Shown here: positions 55,765 to 64,000 of the stretch, in pieces
Position numbering within the stretch: position 1 is the stretch's first letter
Layout of the letters: each line of letters begins with the position of its first letter
Source: Ralstonia sp. UNC404CL21Col
GTDB lineage: Bacteria; Pseudomonadota; Gammaproteobacteria; Burkholderiales; Burkholderiaceae
DNA length: 64,000 nucleotides
NCBI RefSeq assembly: GCF_000620465.1
Contig: NZ_JIBE01000003.1
Span: 1,550,001 to 1,614,000 of the forward strand
Direction: 5' to 3'
The notes under the pieces: model-generated
What the model saw: only the letters and a program-made list of their open reading frames with translations
Database searches by the model: none
Told to the model about the DNA's origin: nothing
Translations under genes and position numbers: made by a program

Positions 55765-55833
55765 TTACGTTGAGCCATTCCCCGTGCATGCGCGTTCGGG
55801 GTGCGTCTTTTTTCCGTTGCCTGGAGGATTGCC

Positions 55834-56598
55834 ATGTCTGTTGTCACCACCTTCCGTCGCGCTGCACTGGCGTTGTGCATGCTCGCCACTGCATCGTTTG
55901 CCTGGGCGCAGGGTGCGCCGGCCACCTACAACGTCGGTGCCACGGCCACGGGCGTGCCGTTCACGTTTCTGGACGTGAAGACGAATTCCATCCAGGGGAT
56001 GATGGTCGACACCGTCACGGCCGTGGGCAAGGCGGGCGGCTTCAACGTGAACGTGCAGCAGACGGTGTTCTCGGCGCTCATTCCGTCGCTCACGTCGAAC
56101 AAGATCGACATCATCTCGGCGGCGATGCTCAAGACGCCGGCGCGCGCGCAGGTGGTGGATTTTTCCGACCCGGTCTACTCGTACGGCGAGGGCCTGATCG
56201 TCAAGGCTGACGACGCCAAGAACTACGCCACGCTCGATGATCTGAAAGGCGAGGTGGTGGGCGCGCAGGTCGGCACGGTGTTCCTCGACATGCTCAACAA
56301 GAAGGGCATCTTCAAGGAAGTGCGTAGCTACGACTCGGTGGCCGACATGACGCGTGACCTGGCGCTGGGCCGCATCAAGGCCGGCCTGGGCGACCAGCCG
56401 ATCATCGCGTACCAGATCCGCCAGAACGCCTTCCAGGGCGTGAAGCTTGCTGCCGGCTACAAACCCGCCAACGTGGGCGATGTGTGCCTGGTGGTGCGCA
56501 AGGGCGATACCGAAACGCTCAACCGCCTCAACAAGGCCATCGCCAAGATCAAGGCGGACGGCACGCTGGAAGCCATCGTGAAGAAGTGGGGCATCTGA
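55834..56598 (+). CDS. ABC transporter periplasmic binding protein (polar amino acid/polyamine type)
   Basis: A 254-residue family 3 binding protein. A signal peptide covers about 1-25 (ends TASFAWA). TYNVGATATGVPFTFLDVKT starts the mature lobe, with SALIPSLTSNKIDIISAAM and VDFSDPVYSYGEGLIVKADD, the usual ligand-binding strands. It ends AIVKKWGI. ATG at 55834 follows ctggagg. It is first in an operon with permease, ATPase and a flavin oxidase, driven by a sigma-54 type promoter. Confidence 0.92.
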   Translation: MSVVTTFRRAALALCMLATASFAWAQGAPATYNVGATATGVPFTFLDVKTNSIQGMMVDTVTAVGKAGGFNVNVQQTVFSALIPSLTSNKIDIISAAMLKTPARAQVVDFSDPVYSYGEGLIVKADDAKNYATLDDLKGEVVGAQVGTVFLDMLNKKGIFKEVRSYDSVADMTRDLALGRIKAGLGDQPIIAYQIRQNAFQGVKLAAGYKPANVGDVCLVVRKGDTETLNRLNKAIAKIKADGTLEAIVKKWGI

Positions 56599-56618
56599 TT
56601 TCAGACCGGTGATGCGCC

Positions 56619-57290
56619 ATGAGTGTTGCAACGTTTCTTGAGAACGCGCAGGACTTCCTGCCGATCCTGCTGAAAGGGGCGGTGGTCACGGTGGAGGTGA
56701 CCGTGCTGTCGTTCCTGCTCAGCAGCGTGATCGGGCTGGGGCTCGCGCTGATGCGGTTGTCGCCCATCAAGGCCGTATCTGCGGCCGGGGCGACCATCGT
56801 CAACATCATTCGCGGGCTGCCGATCATCGTGCAGCTCTTCTACATCTACTTCGTGCTGCCGGACATCGGCATTCAGCTCACCGCGTTTCAGGCGGGCGTG
56901 ATCGGGCTGGGCATTGCGTATTCGGCGTATCAGGCCGAGAACTTCCGCGCCGGCATCGAAGCCGTGGACCCCGGCCAGCGTGAAGCCGCGCAGGCCATGG
57001 GCATGCGCGGCACGCTGATCATGCGGCGCGTGATCCTGCCGCAGGCGTTTCGCATTGCGCTGCCGCCATACGGCAACACGCTGGTGATGATGCTCAAGGA
57101 TTCGTCTCTGGTGTCCACCATCACGGTGGCGGAAATGACGCGTGCGGGGCAGCTCATCGCTTCGTCCACGTTCCAGAACATGACGGTCTACACGCTGGTG
57201 GCGCTGCTGTATCTGGTGATGAGCCTGCCGCTGGTGTTCGGCCTGCGCAAGCTTGAACACCGCTTGGGCGCAGGGAGGGCCAAACGATGA
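56619..57290 (+). CDS. ABC transporter permease (HisMQ type)
   Basis: 223 residues, about five membrane helices. [25 protein letters not shown] opens the BPD_transp_1 domain. The EAA loop [22 protein letters not shown] contacts the ATPase. Since binding protein and ATPase are encoded on either side, and only one permease is present, it probably forms a homodimer. It overlaps the ATPase gene by 4 bp. Confidence 0.94.
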   Translation: MSVATFLENAQDFLPILLKGAVVTVEVTVLSFLLSSVIGLGLALMRLSPIKAVSAAGATIVNIIRGLPIIVQLFYIYFVLPDIGIQLTAFQAGVIGLGIAYSAYQAENFRAGIEAVDPGQREAAQAMGMRGTLIMRRVILPQAFRIALPPYGNTLVMMLKDSSLVSTITVAEMTRAGQLIASSTFQNMTVYTLVALLYLVMSLPLVFGLRKLEHRLGAGRAKR

Positions 57291-58054
57291 GCATGATCGA
57301 GATCCGTGATCTGCAAAAGCACTTTGGCGAGCACCACGTGCTGCGCGGCGTGAGCCTGCATGTGGACAAGGGCGAAGTCGTCTGCCTGATCGGCCCATCC
57401 GGCTCGGGCAAGTCGACCGTCCTGCGCTGCATCAACGGGCTGGAGTCGTATGACGGCGGCGAGATCCGCGCTTTTGGCGAACGCGTCGATCAACACAGCA
57501 AAACCATCCACACGCTGCGCAGCCGCATGGGCATGGTGTTCCAGCGTTTCAACCTGTTCCCGCATCGCAGCGTGCTCGAAAACGTGATGGAAGGCCCCGT
57601 CTACGTGAAGGGCGAACGCCCTGAAGCGGCACGTGCCAAGGCGATGGCGCTGCTGGAGAAGGTGGGCCTCGCCGCCAAGGCGCAGGCTTATCCGGCGCAG
57701 CTCTCCGGTGGCCAGCAGCAGCGCGTGGCGATTGCCCGCGCGCTGGCGATGGAGCCCGAGGCGATGCTGTTCGACGAACCCACGTCTGCGCTCGACCCCG
57801 AACTTGTCGGCGATGTGCTGGAGGTGATGCGCGCACTCGCTCGCGAGGGCATGACGATGATCGTCGTCACGCACGAGATGGGTTTTGCCCGCGAGGTGGC
57901 CGACCGCGTGTGCTTTTTGCACAGCGGCGCCATCGTCGAAGAAGGCCCAGCCGCGCAAGTGCTCGGCGCCCCGCGTCAGCCGCGCACGCAGGACTTTCTG
58001 CGCCGCGTGCTGCACAAACCCGCCGATGCTCGCGCCGGAGACCTCGTGCCATGA
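57287..58054 (+). CDS. ABC transporter ATP-binding protein (polar amino acid type)
   Basis: A 255-residue ATPase. Walker A is GPSGSGKST (about 35-43), the Q-loop is [11 protein letters not shown], the signature [16 protein letters not shown], Walker [14 protein letters not shown], and the switch His is in VVTHEMGF. It closely fits the GlnQ/HisP group. It begins in the permease stop and ends overlapping the next start (ATGA at 58051-58054). Confidence 0.95.
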   Translation: MSMIEIRDLQKHFGEHHVLRGVSLHVDKGEVVCLIGPSGSGKSTVLRCINGLESYDGGEIRAFGERVDQHSKTIHTLRSRMGMVFQRFNLFPHRSVLENVMEGPVYVKGERPEAARAKAMALLEKVGLAAKAQAYPAQLSGGQQQRVAIARALAMEPEAMLFDEPTSALDPELVGDVLEVMRALAREGMTMIVVTHEMGFAREVADRVCFLHSGAIVEEGPAAQVLGAPRQPRTQDFLRRVLHKPADARAGDLVP

Positions 58055-59370
58055 CGCAGCCGCACCTCGATATCGCCCCGGGCGCTTTGGGCGGCGAGCC
58101 GCTGCCGCCGTCGCTGTGGGCCGCCACGGCGCCGGCCGCGCCGCCCACGCCTGCGTTGATGGAATCGATCACCACCGATGTGCTCGTCGTCGGCGGTGGA
58201 TACACGGGGCTTTCTACCGCGCTGCATCTGGCCGAGCGCGGCACGCAGGTCACGGTGCTGGAGGCCAACGATCCGGGCTGGGGCGCCTCCGGGCGCAACG
58301 GCGGGCAGGTCAATCCGACACTCAAGCATGACCCCGATGAACTGGTGAGCCTGTTCGGTGCCGCGCGTGCCGAACCGTTGATCGACGCCGTCTCGCGCTC
58401 CGCCGATTTAGTGTTCGATCTGATCGACCGGCACCACATCGACTGCCAGCCCGTGCGTGCCGGGTGGCTGCAGCTTTCCTATTCGGACAAGGCCGTGCCG
58501 GCGCTGCATGCGCGCGCAAGGCAGTGGGAAAAGCGCGGCGTGCCGGTGGAAATGCTGGACCGCGCCGCCGTCACGCGCCGGGTCGGCACTGAGGCGTTTG
58601 CGGGCGCGTGGCTCGACGGCCGCGCGGGCGGCATTCAGCCGATGGCGTACGCGCGCGGTTTGGTGCGCGCCGCACAGCAAGCGGGCGCCGCCGTGCACGG
58701 GCAGACCGCCGTAACGGCGCTGGAGCGGCAGGGCGCGCAGTGGATCGCTGCCTCCAGCACCGGTGCCGTGGTGCGAGCCCAGCGCGTGGTGATCGCCACC
58801 AATGGCTACACCGGCCCGCTGTGGCCGGGCCTGGCGCAGACGGTGCTTTCTGCCAACAGCTTTATCGTTGCGACCAAGCCGCTCAAGACGGCGGATGCAC
58901 AAGCCATCCTGGCGCGCGGTGAGACGGCTTCCACATCGCAACGGCTGCTGCTGTATTTCCGCAAAGACGCAGCCGGGCGCCTGCTGATGGGTGGACGCGG
59001 CTTCTTTTCCGAGCCGCGCGACGCGCAGGATTTTGCACACCTTGAACGCTCACTGGAGCTGCTCTTTCCGCAACTCGGCCCGCTGGAATACGAATACCGC
59101 TGGGCCGGCCGCATCGCCATCACGCGCGATTTCATGCCGCACATCCACGAGCCCGCGCCTGGCATCACGATGGCGTTGGGCTGCAACGGGCGCGGCATCG
59201 CGCTGTGCACCAGCCTCGGCCAGCACATCGCCGCGCGGCTTGCGGGCAGTGGAGAGGCGTTTCCGTATCCCGTATCGCCCATCACGCCGATCCCGCTGCA
59301 TGGCCTGCAGCGCTTCTACATTGCGGCGGGCGTGGCGTGGTACAGCCTGCTCGACAAGCTGGGCGGCTGA
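58051..59370 (+). CDS. FAD-dependent amine oxidase (DAO family, PuuB-like)
   Basis: A 439-residue flavoprotein. [19 protein letters not shown] is the FAD loop at about residue 46, then [52 protein letters not shown] and [19 protein letters not shown]. This layout matches gamma-glutamylputrescine oxidase and related amine oxidases. Being the last gene of the ABC operon, it is likely to oxidise the imported amine or amino acid derivative, releasing ammonia. That fits the nitrogen-type sigma-54 promoter. Confidence 0.92.
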   Translation: MTQPHLDIAPGALGGEPLPPSLWAATAPAAPPTPALMESITTDVLVVGGGYTGLSTALHLAERGTQVTVLEANDPGWGASGRNGGQVNPTLKHDPDELVSLFGAARAEPLIDAVSRSADLVFDLIDRHHIDCQPVRAGWLQLSYSDKAVPALHARARQWEKRGVPVEMLDRAAVTRRVGTEAFAGAWLDGRAGGIQPMAYARGLVRAAQQAGAAVHGQTAVTALERQGAQWIAASSTGAVVRAQRVVIATNGYTGPLWPGLAQTVLSANSFIVATKPLKTADAQAILARGETASTSQRLLLYFRKDAAGRLLMGGRGFFSEPRDAQDFAHLERSLELLFPQLGPLEYEYRWAGRIAITRDFMPHIHEPAPGITMALGCNGRGIALCTSLGQHIAARLAGSGEAFPYPVSPITPIPLHGLQRFYIAAGVAWYSLLDKLGG

Positions 59371-59443
59371 GCACAGCGACACCCCAGGCCGGGGCGGCAT
59401 GGTCTAGGATGAAGGCTCCTTTTCGTCACATCCTGGGGGACCC

Positions 59444-59833
59444 ATGTCGCATCGCCGCCGTCTTGCGCTCGCCTTCGCGGGCGCCGCACTGTTTGCTGCA
59501 GCCACGCCTTCGTTTGCCTATTTCCGCAACGTGCTGGCCAGCACCATCATCGGCTCGATGAGCCCGACGGAGTTGAAGTCGTTCACCAAGGCCATCGGCG
59601 ATGTGCTGAAGAGCACCGCCGACAACGCGCCCACGCAATGGACCTCGCCCGCCACAGGCAAGCAGCCTGCCGTCGACGCGACCATCACACCGCTGGAAAC
59701 CAAGACCGATGCCGGCCAGCCGTGCCGCCGTCTGCAGAGCGAGCTGACGCGCGGCAGCAGCAAGGAGCAGTGGACGGCGTGGCTGTGTAAACAGCCGAGC
59801 GGCGAATGGAAGTTGCGGCGGCTGGCGCAGTAA
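59444..59833 (+). CDS. Small exported protein, unknown
   Basis: 129 residues with a signal peptide (about 1-25, ending ATPSFA) and a mature domain FRNVLASTIIGSMSPTELKS, then DAGQPCRRLQSELTRG and WLCKQPSGEWKLRRL. The C-terminal part resembles the short surface-antigen/17-kDa outer membrane domain that often ends in CR.L..E....G....G..C....G.W. Two Cys residues could form a disulfide. Function unknown. Confidence 0.75.
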   Translation: MSHRRRLALAFAGAALFAAATPSFAYFRNVLASTIIGSMSPTELKSFTKAIGDVLKSTADNAPTQWTSPATGKQPAVDATITPLETKTDAGQPCRRLQSELTRGSSKEQWTAWLCKQPSGEWKLRRLAQ

Positions 59834-59862
59834 GGCATCGGCTACCGGGCAGTCTGTAGCGC

Positions 59863-59893
59863 GGGCGAGCCGCCCCGATCCGGCGGCTCGCCC
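59863..59893. terminator. 12-bp hairpin between convergent genes
   Basis: Perfect stem gggcgagccgcc/ggcggctcgccc with loop ccgatcc. It has no T run on either side. Position suggests a bidirectional transcript end. Confidence 0.55.
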
Positions 59894-59904
59894 ACCGGCG
59901 GCAC

Positions 59905-60768
59905 TCAGCGGGCCGCCCGAAACGCCACCGCCAACCCCAGCAGAATCATCGCCATCCCCGCCATCGCGAGGAGCGCCAGGCGATGGCCGAGCACGAGGTC
60001 ATCCAGCAGCGCCGTCACCACCGGCACGAGGTAGAACAGGCTCGTCACGTTCACGAGATTGCCGCGCTGCATGAGCCGGTAGAACAGCAGCTGCGCTCCC
60101 ACTGACATCACGACGCCCATCCACAGCAAGGCTGCGATACCGGGCAAGCTTGGCGCGAGCGGCAGCGATTGCGCAGGCAGCGCGAAAGCAAACGCCGCAC
60201 ACAGCACGAGGCTCACCGCGTTCTGCAGCGGCAGCGTGTCGATGGGCGACTGGTTCAGCCGCTTCTGCCCGATGGCGCCGACCGTCATGCACAACAGCGC
60301 GGCCAGCGCATAGCCGAGACCGGCCATCGGCACCTGGTGCGCATCGGCGCCGCCCACCACCAGCGAAAGGCCGCCCAGCGCGAGGAGGAGGCCGGCCATC
60401 CGCGGTGCGGACCAGGTACGTTCAGTCACGAGCAGCGTCAGCAGCGGCTGCACGCCGAGCACCGTGGCCAACAGCCCGGGCGTGAGGCCGCGGTCCAGCG
60501 CGAGCAGATAGCAGATCGAATAGCCGCCGGTCAGCAAGGCACCGGTGGCGGCCACCTTCAGCCGTGAGCCCGGCGCCGGCCACCACCGCCCGTGCCGCAA
60601 GCCGAGGCCCGCCAGCACCAAAGACGCGAGCGTAAAGCGCCCGACCAGAAACGCGAATGCCGGGACATGCTGCACCCCGATCTCCGCAAAGATTGCACCG
60701 CTGCTCCACAGCAGCACGAATAGAACCGTCGCGCCGGACCCTGCCAGCGCGGCTTGCATGGAACGCAT
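59905..60768 (-). CDS. EamA/DMT family transporter
   Basis: 287 residues with ten predicted membrane helices in two EamA halves: LFVLLWSSGAIFAEIGVQHV and VGRFTLASLVLAGLG start the first, LGYALAALLCMTVGAIGQ the second. The C-terminal LALLAMAGMAMILLGLAVAF completes it. DMT proteins export metabolites or amino acids; the substrate is unknown. ATG at 60768 is preferred (aggtg 6 bp upstream) over GTG at 60777. A long structured leader precedes it. Confidence 0.9.
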   Translation of the reverse strand: MRSMQAALAGSGATVLFVLLWSSGAIFAEIGVQHVPAFAFLVGRFTLASLVLAGLGLRHGRWWPAPGSRLKVAATGALLTGGYSICYLLALDRGLTPGLLATVLGVQPLLTLLVTERTWSAPRMAGLLLALGGLSLVVGGADAHQVPMAGLGYALAALLCMTVGAIGQKRLNQSPIDTLPLQNAVSLVLCAAFAFALPAQSLPLAPSLPGIAALLWMGVVMSVGAQLLFYRLMQRGNLVNVTSLFYLVPVVTALLDDLVLGHRLALLAMAGMAMILLGLAVAFRAAR

Positions 60769-61141
60769 TCCACTCACCTGTCGAAAAGAGATGTCGGGTT
60801 CCGGCGCGCAGGCAAGCGCCTGCCTCGGGCGTGTGCCCGAGCCTGGTTCAGGTCAACCGGAAACGAAGCGGCTGGGAATCAGCCGAGAGCGGGCGGAGGC
60901 GGCGGCTGTGCAGCGACCGCGTCGTAGCCCCAGGAGACGACAGGAGGCGGGAAGGGCCCGGGCTGCACGCACACGTCATCCACGCGGGCGCGATGGCCGG
61001 CGGCGAGGAGGAGGGGGGCGTGAAGTCGGGACATGAAGACGAAGATTCAGAGAATCAAAGAGGCGATGAATCGGAATTGGCCGATGGCGTCTGAGCAGAC
61101 TATCGGGATCGCGCGCTGGGCGCAAGGGCGGCGCGTTACGG
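60769..61141 (-). other. Long leader of the DMT transporter gene with tandem hairpins
   Basis: About 370 bp without a credible gene. Perfect hairpins gcaggc-aagc-gcctgc (60808-60823) and ctcgggc-gtgt-gcccgag (60824-60841) stand side by side, with a ggctg/cagcc hairpin further upstream near 60875-60890. I cannot assign them to a known riboswitch class. Confidence 0.5.
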
Positions 61142-61414
61142 TTACTTCAGGTACGACTTGATCACCTGCATCACCGCATCGAGGTCTTCCTGGCGTTGCG
61201 CCTCGGCAGGTTCCTTCACGACGTGATCGGTCAGGTGGCCCTCGATGACCGCTGCCATCAGTCCGTTGACCGCGCCGCGAATCGCCGCGATCTGCTGCAA
61301 GACGGCGGTGCAATCGCCCTCGTCGGCGAGTTGTTTTTCCAGCGCAGCGGCCTGCCCCTGGATGCGCCGCACGCGCGCCAGCAGCTTGGCTTTATCGCGG
61401 ATGGTATGAGCCAT
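61142..61414 (-). CDS. rcnR: Nickel/cobalt-responsive repressor RcnR
   Basis: A 90-residue all-helical CsoR/RcnR-family repressor. It closely follows Rcn[20 protein letters not shown] (N-terminal His ligand), [20 protein letters not shown] with the metal-binding Cys, and [11 protein letters not shown] with two His ligands. The combination of Cys and these His residues fits Ni/Co sensing, not Cu(I) or formaldehyde sensing. It is divergent from rcnA, with a G-tract operator between them. Confidence 0.94.
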   Translation of the reverse strand: MAHTIRDKAKLLARVRRIQGQAAALEKQLADEGDCTAVLQQIAAIRGAVNGLMAAVIEGHLTDHVVKEPAEAQRQEDLDAVMQVIKSYLK

Positions 61415-61460
61415 GGGTCGGGTATCGAGGTGAGGTGAACGACGCGCGAGGGTAGCATCA

Positions 61461-61479
61461 CTATACTCGGGGGGAGTAT
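61461..61479. promoter_or_regulatory. RcnR operator
   Basis: TATACTC-GGGGGG-AGTATA: inverted TACT/AGTA arms around a G tract, the known form of RcnR sites. It is 46 bp from the rcnR start and 31 bp from the rcnA start. Confidence 0.8.
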
Positions 61480-61510
61480 ATTTCGCCTACCCGATTTCAC
61501 TGCCTTCCCC

Positions 61511-62638
61511 ATGACCGCGTTCACCACCCTGCTGCAGCAAGGCAACGCCTGGCTGTTCGTTCCCAGTGCGATCCTGCTCGGTGCGCTGCATGGCCTGGAG
61601 CCCGGGCATTCAAAGACGATGATGGCGGCGTTCATCGTCGCGATCCGCGGCACGCTCACGCAGGCGGTGTTGCTGGGGTTGTCGGCCACGGTGTCGCATA
61701 CGGCGGTGGTGTGGGCGGTGGCCATGGCGGGCCTGTACTTCGGCCGCAACTGGAACGCAGAAACGACCGAGCCGTATTTTCAGATGGTGTCGGCCGTGCT
61801 GATCGTGGCCGTGGCAGCATGGATGATGTGGCGCACCTGGCGCAGCACGCACGCGGCGCACGACCACGATCATCATCACCACGATCACGGCCATGACGAC
61901 GTCCAACGCATCGACACCGGCCATGGCGTCGTGCAACTCGCCATCTTCGAAGATGGCGTGCCGCCGCGCTTCCGGCTGACACGCGAGGGCACGCGTGGCA
62001 CCGCATGGTCAGCCGAGCAGGTGCAGGTCGTCACCGAGCGGCCCGACGGCAGCCGGCAAACCTTCCGCTTCGTCCAGCGCGACGGCTTTCTGGAATCGGA
62101 GCAGGTCATCCCCGAGCCGCATGCTTTCGTAGCGCGCCTGTCGCTCGGGCACGAACACCATCGGCATGACTACGACGTCACGTTCTCCGAGCATGATCAC
62201 GACCACGACCGTGATCACAGCCATGGCGGCCTCGATGTTTCATCTGCCGAATACCAGGACGCCCACGAACGCGCGCACGCCAACGACATCCGCCGCCGCT
62301 TCACCAACCGTGAAGTCACCACCGGCCAGATCATCGTGTTCGGGCTCACGGGCGGGCTGATTCCTTGCCCGGCGTCGATCACCGTGCTGCTGTTGTGCCT
62401 GCAGCTCAAGAAGATCACTTTGGGCGCGGCGCTGGTGCTGTGCTTCAGCATCGGGCTGGCGCTCACGCTGGTGGCCTCGGGCGCGCTGGCGGCGCTGAGC
62501 GTGAAGCACGTCTCCCGGCGCTGGGGCGGCTTTGGTGAATTTGCACGCCAGGCGCCGTACCTCTCAGGCGTGCTGATTGCCCTCGTGGGGTTGTACGTGG
62601 GGTGGCAGGGCGTGCATGGGGTGATGCAACTGCCGTAG
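61511..62638 (+). CDS. rcnA: Nickel/cobalt efflux protein RcnA
   Basis: A 375-residue inner-membrane exporter, longer than the E. coli protein (about 274). AILLGALHGLEPGHSKTMMAAF carries the signature H...GH in the first helix pair. GGLIPCPASITVLLLCLQL is the matching second half. Two hydrophilic His-rich stretches occur in the central loop, one near residues 117-131 (HDHDHHHHDHGHDD) and one near 227-241 (SEHDHDHDRDHSHG). An insert of about 90 residues between them is unusual. The gene is divergent from rcnR. Confidence 0.95.
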   Translation: MTAFTTLLQQGNAWLFVPSAILLGALHGLEPGHSKTMMAAFIVAIRGTLTQAVLLGLSATVSHTAVVWAVAMAGLYFGRNWNAETTEPYFQMVSAVLIVAVAAWMMWRTWRSTHAAHDHDHHHHDHGHDDVQRIDTGHGVVQLAIFEDGVPPRFRLTREGTRGTAWSAEQVQVVTERPDGSRQTFRFVQRDGFLESEQVIPEPHAFVARLSLGHEHHRHDYDVTFSEHDHDHDRDHSHGGLDVSSAEYQDAHERAHANDIRRRFTNREVTTGQIIVFGLTGGLIPCPASITVLLLCLQLKKITLGAALVLCFSIGLALTLVASGALAALSVKHVSRRWGGFGEFARQAPYLSGVLIALVGLYVGWQGVHGVMQLP

Positions 62639-62857
62639 CAACGTCTGCGTGTTTGGTGTGACAAGGCTGCATCCATTGCCGCATGGCCTGCGTATCTGCA
62701 GGTACAGGCTGAGGCTGGTGCGGCATGTTTTTCGTCGATGCAGTGTCAGGTTTGCATGCGCACCGCGACCAACCTGTGGGATCCGGGCGGCCACGCGCCG
62801 CTAGCGATCCAATGGATGCCGCCTCCGGCGGCACGTTCACCGCACGAGGAGTTCATC

Positions 62858-63166
62858 ATGCACACCCGCCGCCTTACCCTGGCCTTGCTTGCCACGCTTT
62901 CCGCTTCCGCCGCGCTGTTCATCGCCCAACCGGCTTCGGCCGCGCAGGCCAAGTACGATCCGTACACGCAAGGCGCCGTCGACAAGACGGACCCGTTCAC
63001 GCAGGGCGCCGACCGCCAGGCCGACACCTATGGCTATCTGTCGTGGAAGTACGATCGTTTCGATCCGTATGCGCAAGGCGCCGATCGGCAAACCAGCGCA
63101 CACGACGTGCTCGCGTGGCGTGGCGATACGAGCTACCCGGGCAGCACCGACGGCGCACGCGCGTGA
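62858..63166 (+). CDS. Small exported repeat protein, unknown
   Basis: 102 residues with a signal peptide (about 1-29, ending QPASAA). The mature part is built from a repeated unit DPYTQGA(V/D)(D/R)-T/Q, seen at YDPYTQGAVDKT, DPFTQGADRQADT and FDPYAQGADRQTSA, each followed by a Tyr/Trp-rich spacer. ATG at 62858 is chosen for gaggag at the right distance. I know of no assigned function for such proteins. Confidence 0.72.
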   Translation: MHTRRLTLALLATLSASAALFIAQPASAAQAKYDPYTQGAVDKTDPFTQGADRQADTYGYLSWKYDRFDPYAQGADRQTSAHDVLAWRGDTSYPGSTDGARA

Positions 63167-63220
63167 AGGGCCGGGTTGGCACGGGAGGGACCGCGTAAGC
63201 GCGGCCCCTCCGCGCGAGCC

Positions 63221-64000
63221 TCACGTCGTCGGTGTTGCCCCGTCGACGATCCGGTCATACAGGGCACGCGCTGCAGGCGATAGTTGCGCCGCCTTGCGCG
63301 TGACGAGCACCAGCGTGCGCGACACTTCCGGCTCGACCAGCTCCACCGTACGAATCATCGGATACGCGTTCTTCTGCATCGCCAGCCGCGGCACCACCGC
63401 CGCGCCCAGGCCTTCGGCCACCAGCCCGAGCGCCGTTGAACTGCGCTGCACTTCATAGAACGAATGCAGCGTCACGCCGCTCGCCTTGAGTGCACCGTCG
63501 AGCAGGCTGCGGTTGCCGCTCACCTCGCCGGCGAAGATGAGCGGGTGGGGCTGCAGGGCCTGCCACCGGATGCGGCGGCGCTTGGCGAGCGGATGATCGT
63601 CGCGGCAGACGAGGACGTACGGATCGCTCGTCAGCGGCACGCTCACGAGTTCCGGATGCTGGTCGCCCGCAATGCTGATGCCGAACTCGGCTTCACGTCG
63701 CAGCACGGCTTGCAGCACGGACGCCGAGGCATGGTCGAGAATCTTCACGCGATCGTGCGGGCGGTGCTCGGAGAACGCGCGCAGGATGCGCGGCAGGTAG
63801 TGCACGCCCACCGTCGGCACGCAAGCGATCGTGACGTCGCCGCGCTGGCTCAGGCCGGTCTCGCGAATCTCCGTGAGCGCATCGGACAACTCATTGAGCA
63901 GCCGACGCGCCTGCGGCAGAAAGCGCTGACCGATTTCCGTCAGCTCGGTCCGGCGCGTGGTGCGCTCCACCAGCGCCACACCAAGAAACGCCTCCAGCTT
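63221..64000 (-). CDS. LysR family transcriptional regulator, N-terminus missing
   Basis: The frame runs through the right edge of the window, so the HTH start is absent. The visible 259 residues begin KLEAFLGVALVERTTRRTEL, the usual end of a LysR HTH. A linker helix follows (IGQRFLPQARRLLNELSDAL), then the effector domain (GDVTIACVPTVGVHYLPRIL, VCRDDHPLAKRR, LIFAGEVSGNRSLL). The target is unknown. Confidence 0.92.
   Translation of the reverse strand, partial: KLEAFLGVALVERTTRRTELTEIGQRFLPQARRLLNELSDALTEIRETGLSQRGDVTIACVPTVGVHYLPRILRAFSEHRPHDRVKILDHASASVLQAVLRREAEFGISIAGDQHPELVSVPLTSDPYVLVCRDDHPLAKRRRIRWQALQPHPLIFAGEVSGNRSLLDGALKASGVTLHSFYEVQRSSTALGLVAEGLGAAVVPRLAMQKNAYPMIRTVELVEPEVSRTLVLVTRKAAQLSPAARALYDRIVDGATPTT

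Overview
The window comes from the chromosome of a GC-rich betaproteobacterium of the Ralstonia type (Burkholderiaceae). This is inferred from the rsmB-DUF4390-ntrY-ntrX gene order, a SAH riboswitch in front of ahcY, a thiC-thiO-thiS-thiG-thiE operon with an unusually long ThiE, and overall codon and GC character. Nearly all of it is core or near-core genome. No integrase, transposase or complete prophage was seen.

Layout. 0-6 kb: end of htpX, rsmB, a DUF4390 protein, the NtrY/NtrX two-component pair and tRNA-Phe. 6-11 kb: a small membrane protein, then a catabolic cluster of RpiR-type regulator, class III aminotransferase, BKACE-type beta-keto acid cleavage enzyme and periplasmic amino-acid binding protein. 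11-21 kb, mostly minus strand: cca with a GST, an NDUFA9-like epimerase, a soluble lytic transglycosylase, 5-formyl-THF cyclo-ligase, an FMN-binding protein, a TfoX-like protein, and the methyl-cycle group metF/holin-like/ahcY behind a SAH riboswitch. 21-27 kb: two tandem PhoA-type phosphatases behind a probable PHO box, a His-rich exported protein, thiD and a small lipoprotein. 27-31 kb: a Tle3-type T6SS lipase broken by an in-frame TGA, with a lipoprotein partner. 31-37 kb: the thiamin operon under a TPP riboswitch. 37-44 kb: a nitronate monooxygenase and a 1669-residue autotransporter with eight Ig-like repeats. 44-53 kb: AidB-like dehydrogenase, an orphan binding protein, a GMC oxidoreductase divergent from an aldehyde dehydrogenase, a LysR regulator and a VOC-type protein. 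53-64 kb: thioesterase, universal stress protein, IclR regulator divergent from an ABC uptake/amine oxidase operon with a perfect-spacing sigma-54 promoter, a DMT exporter, the RcnR/RcnA nickel-cobalt efflux pair, a small repeat protein, and a truncated LysR gene.

The most interesting structure is a cassette of about 670 bp present twice, at 21.05-21.72 kb (+) and 53.30-52.63 kb (-). Each copy has a TATAAT box and a structured RNA resembling the phage P1/P7 c4 antisense RNA. It then has a target site overlapping the Shine-Dalgarno of a 33-codon leader peptide, whose stop overlaps the start of a 94-residue protein of unknown function. The antisense seeds (A', B') are complementary both to upstream copies (A1, B1) and to the target copies (A2, B2). 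Between the two cassettes these three-part sets have changed together: the A pairing has A-T in one and C-G in the other, and the B pairing is CCTCAG in one and CTCCAG in the other. This triple covariation is strong sequence evidence for real antisense pairing and suggests two mutually insulated RNA switches outside any recognisable prophage. What the 94-residue protein does is not known.
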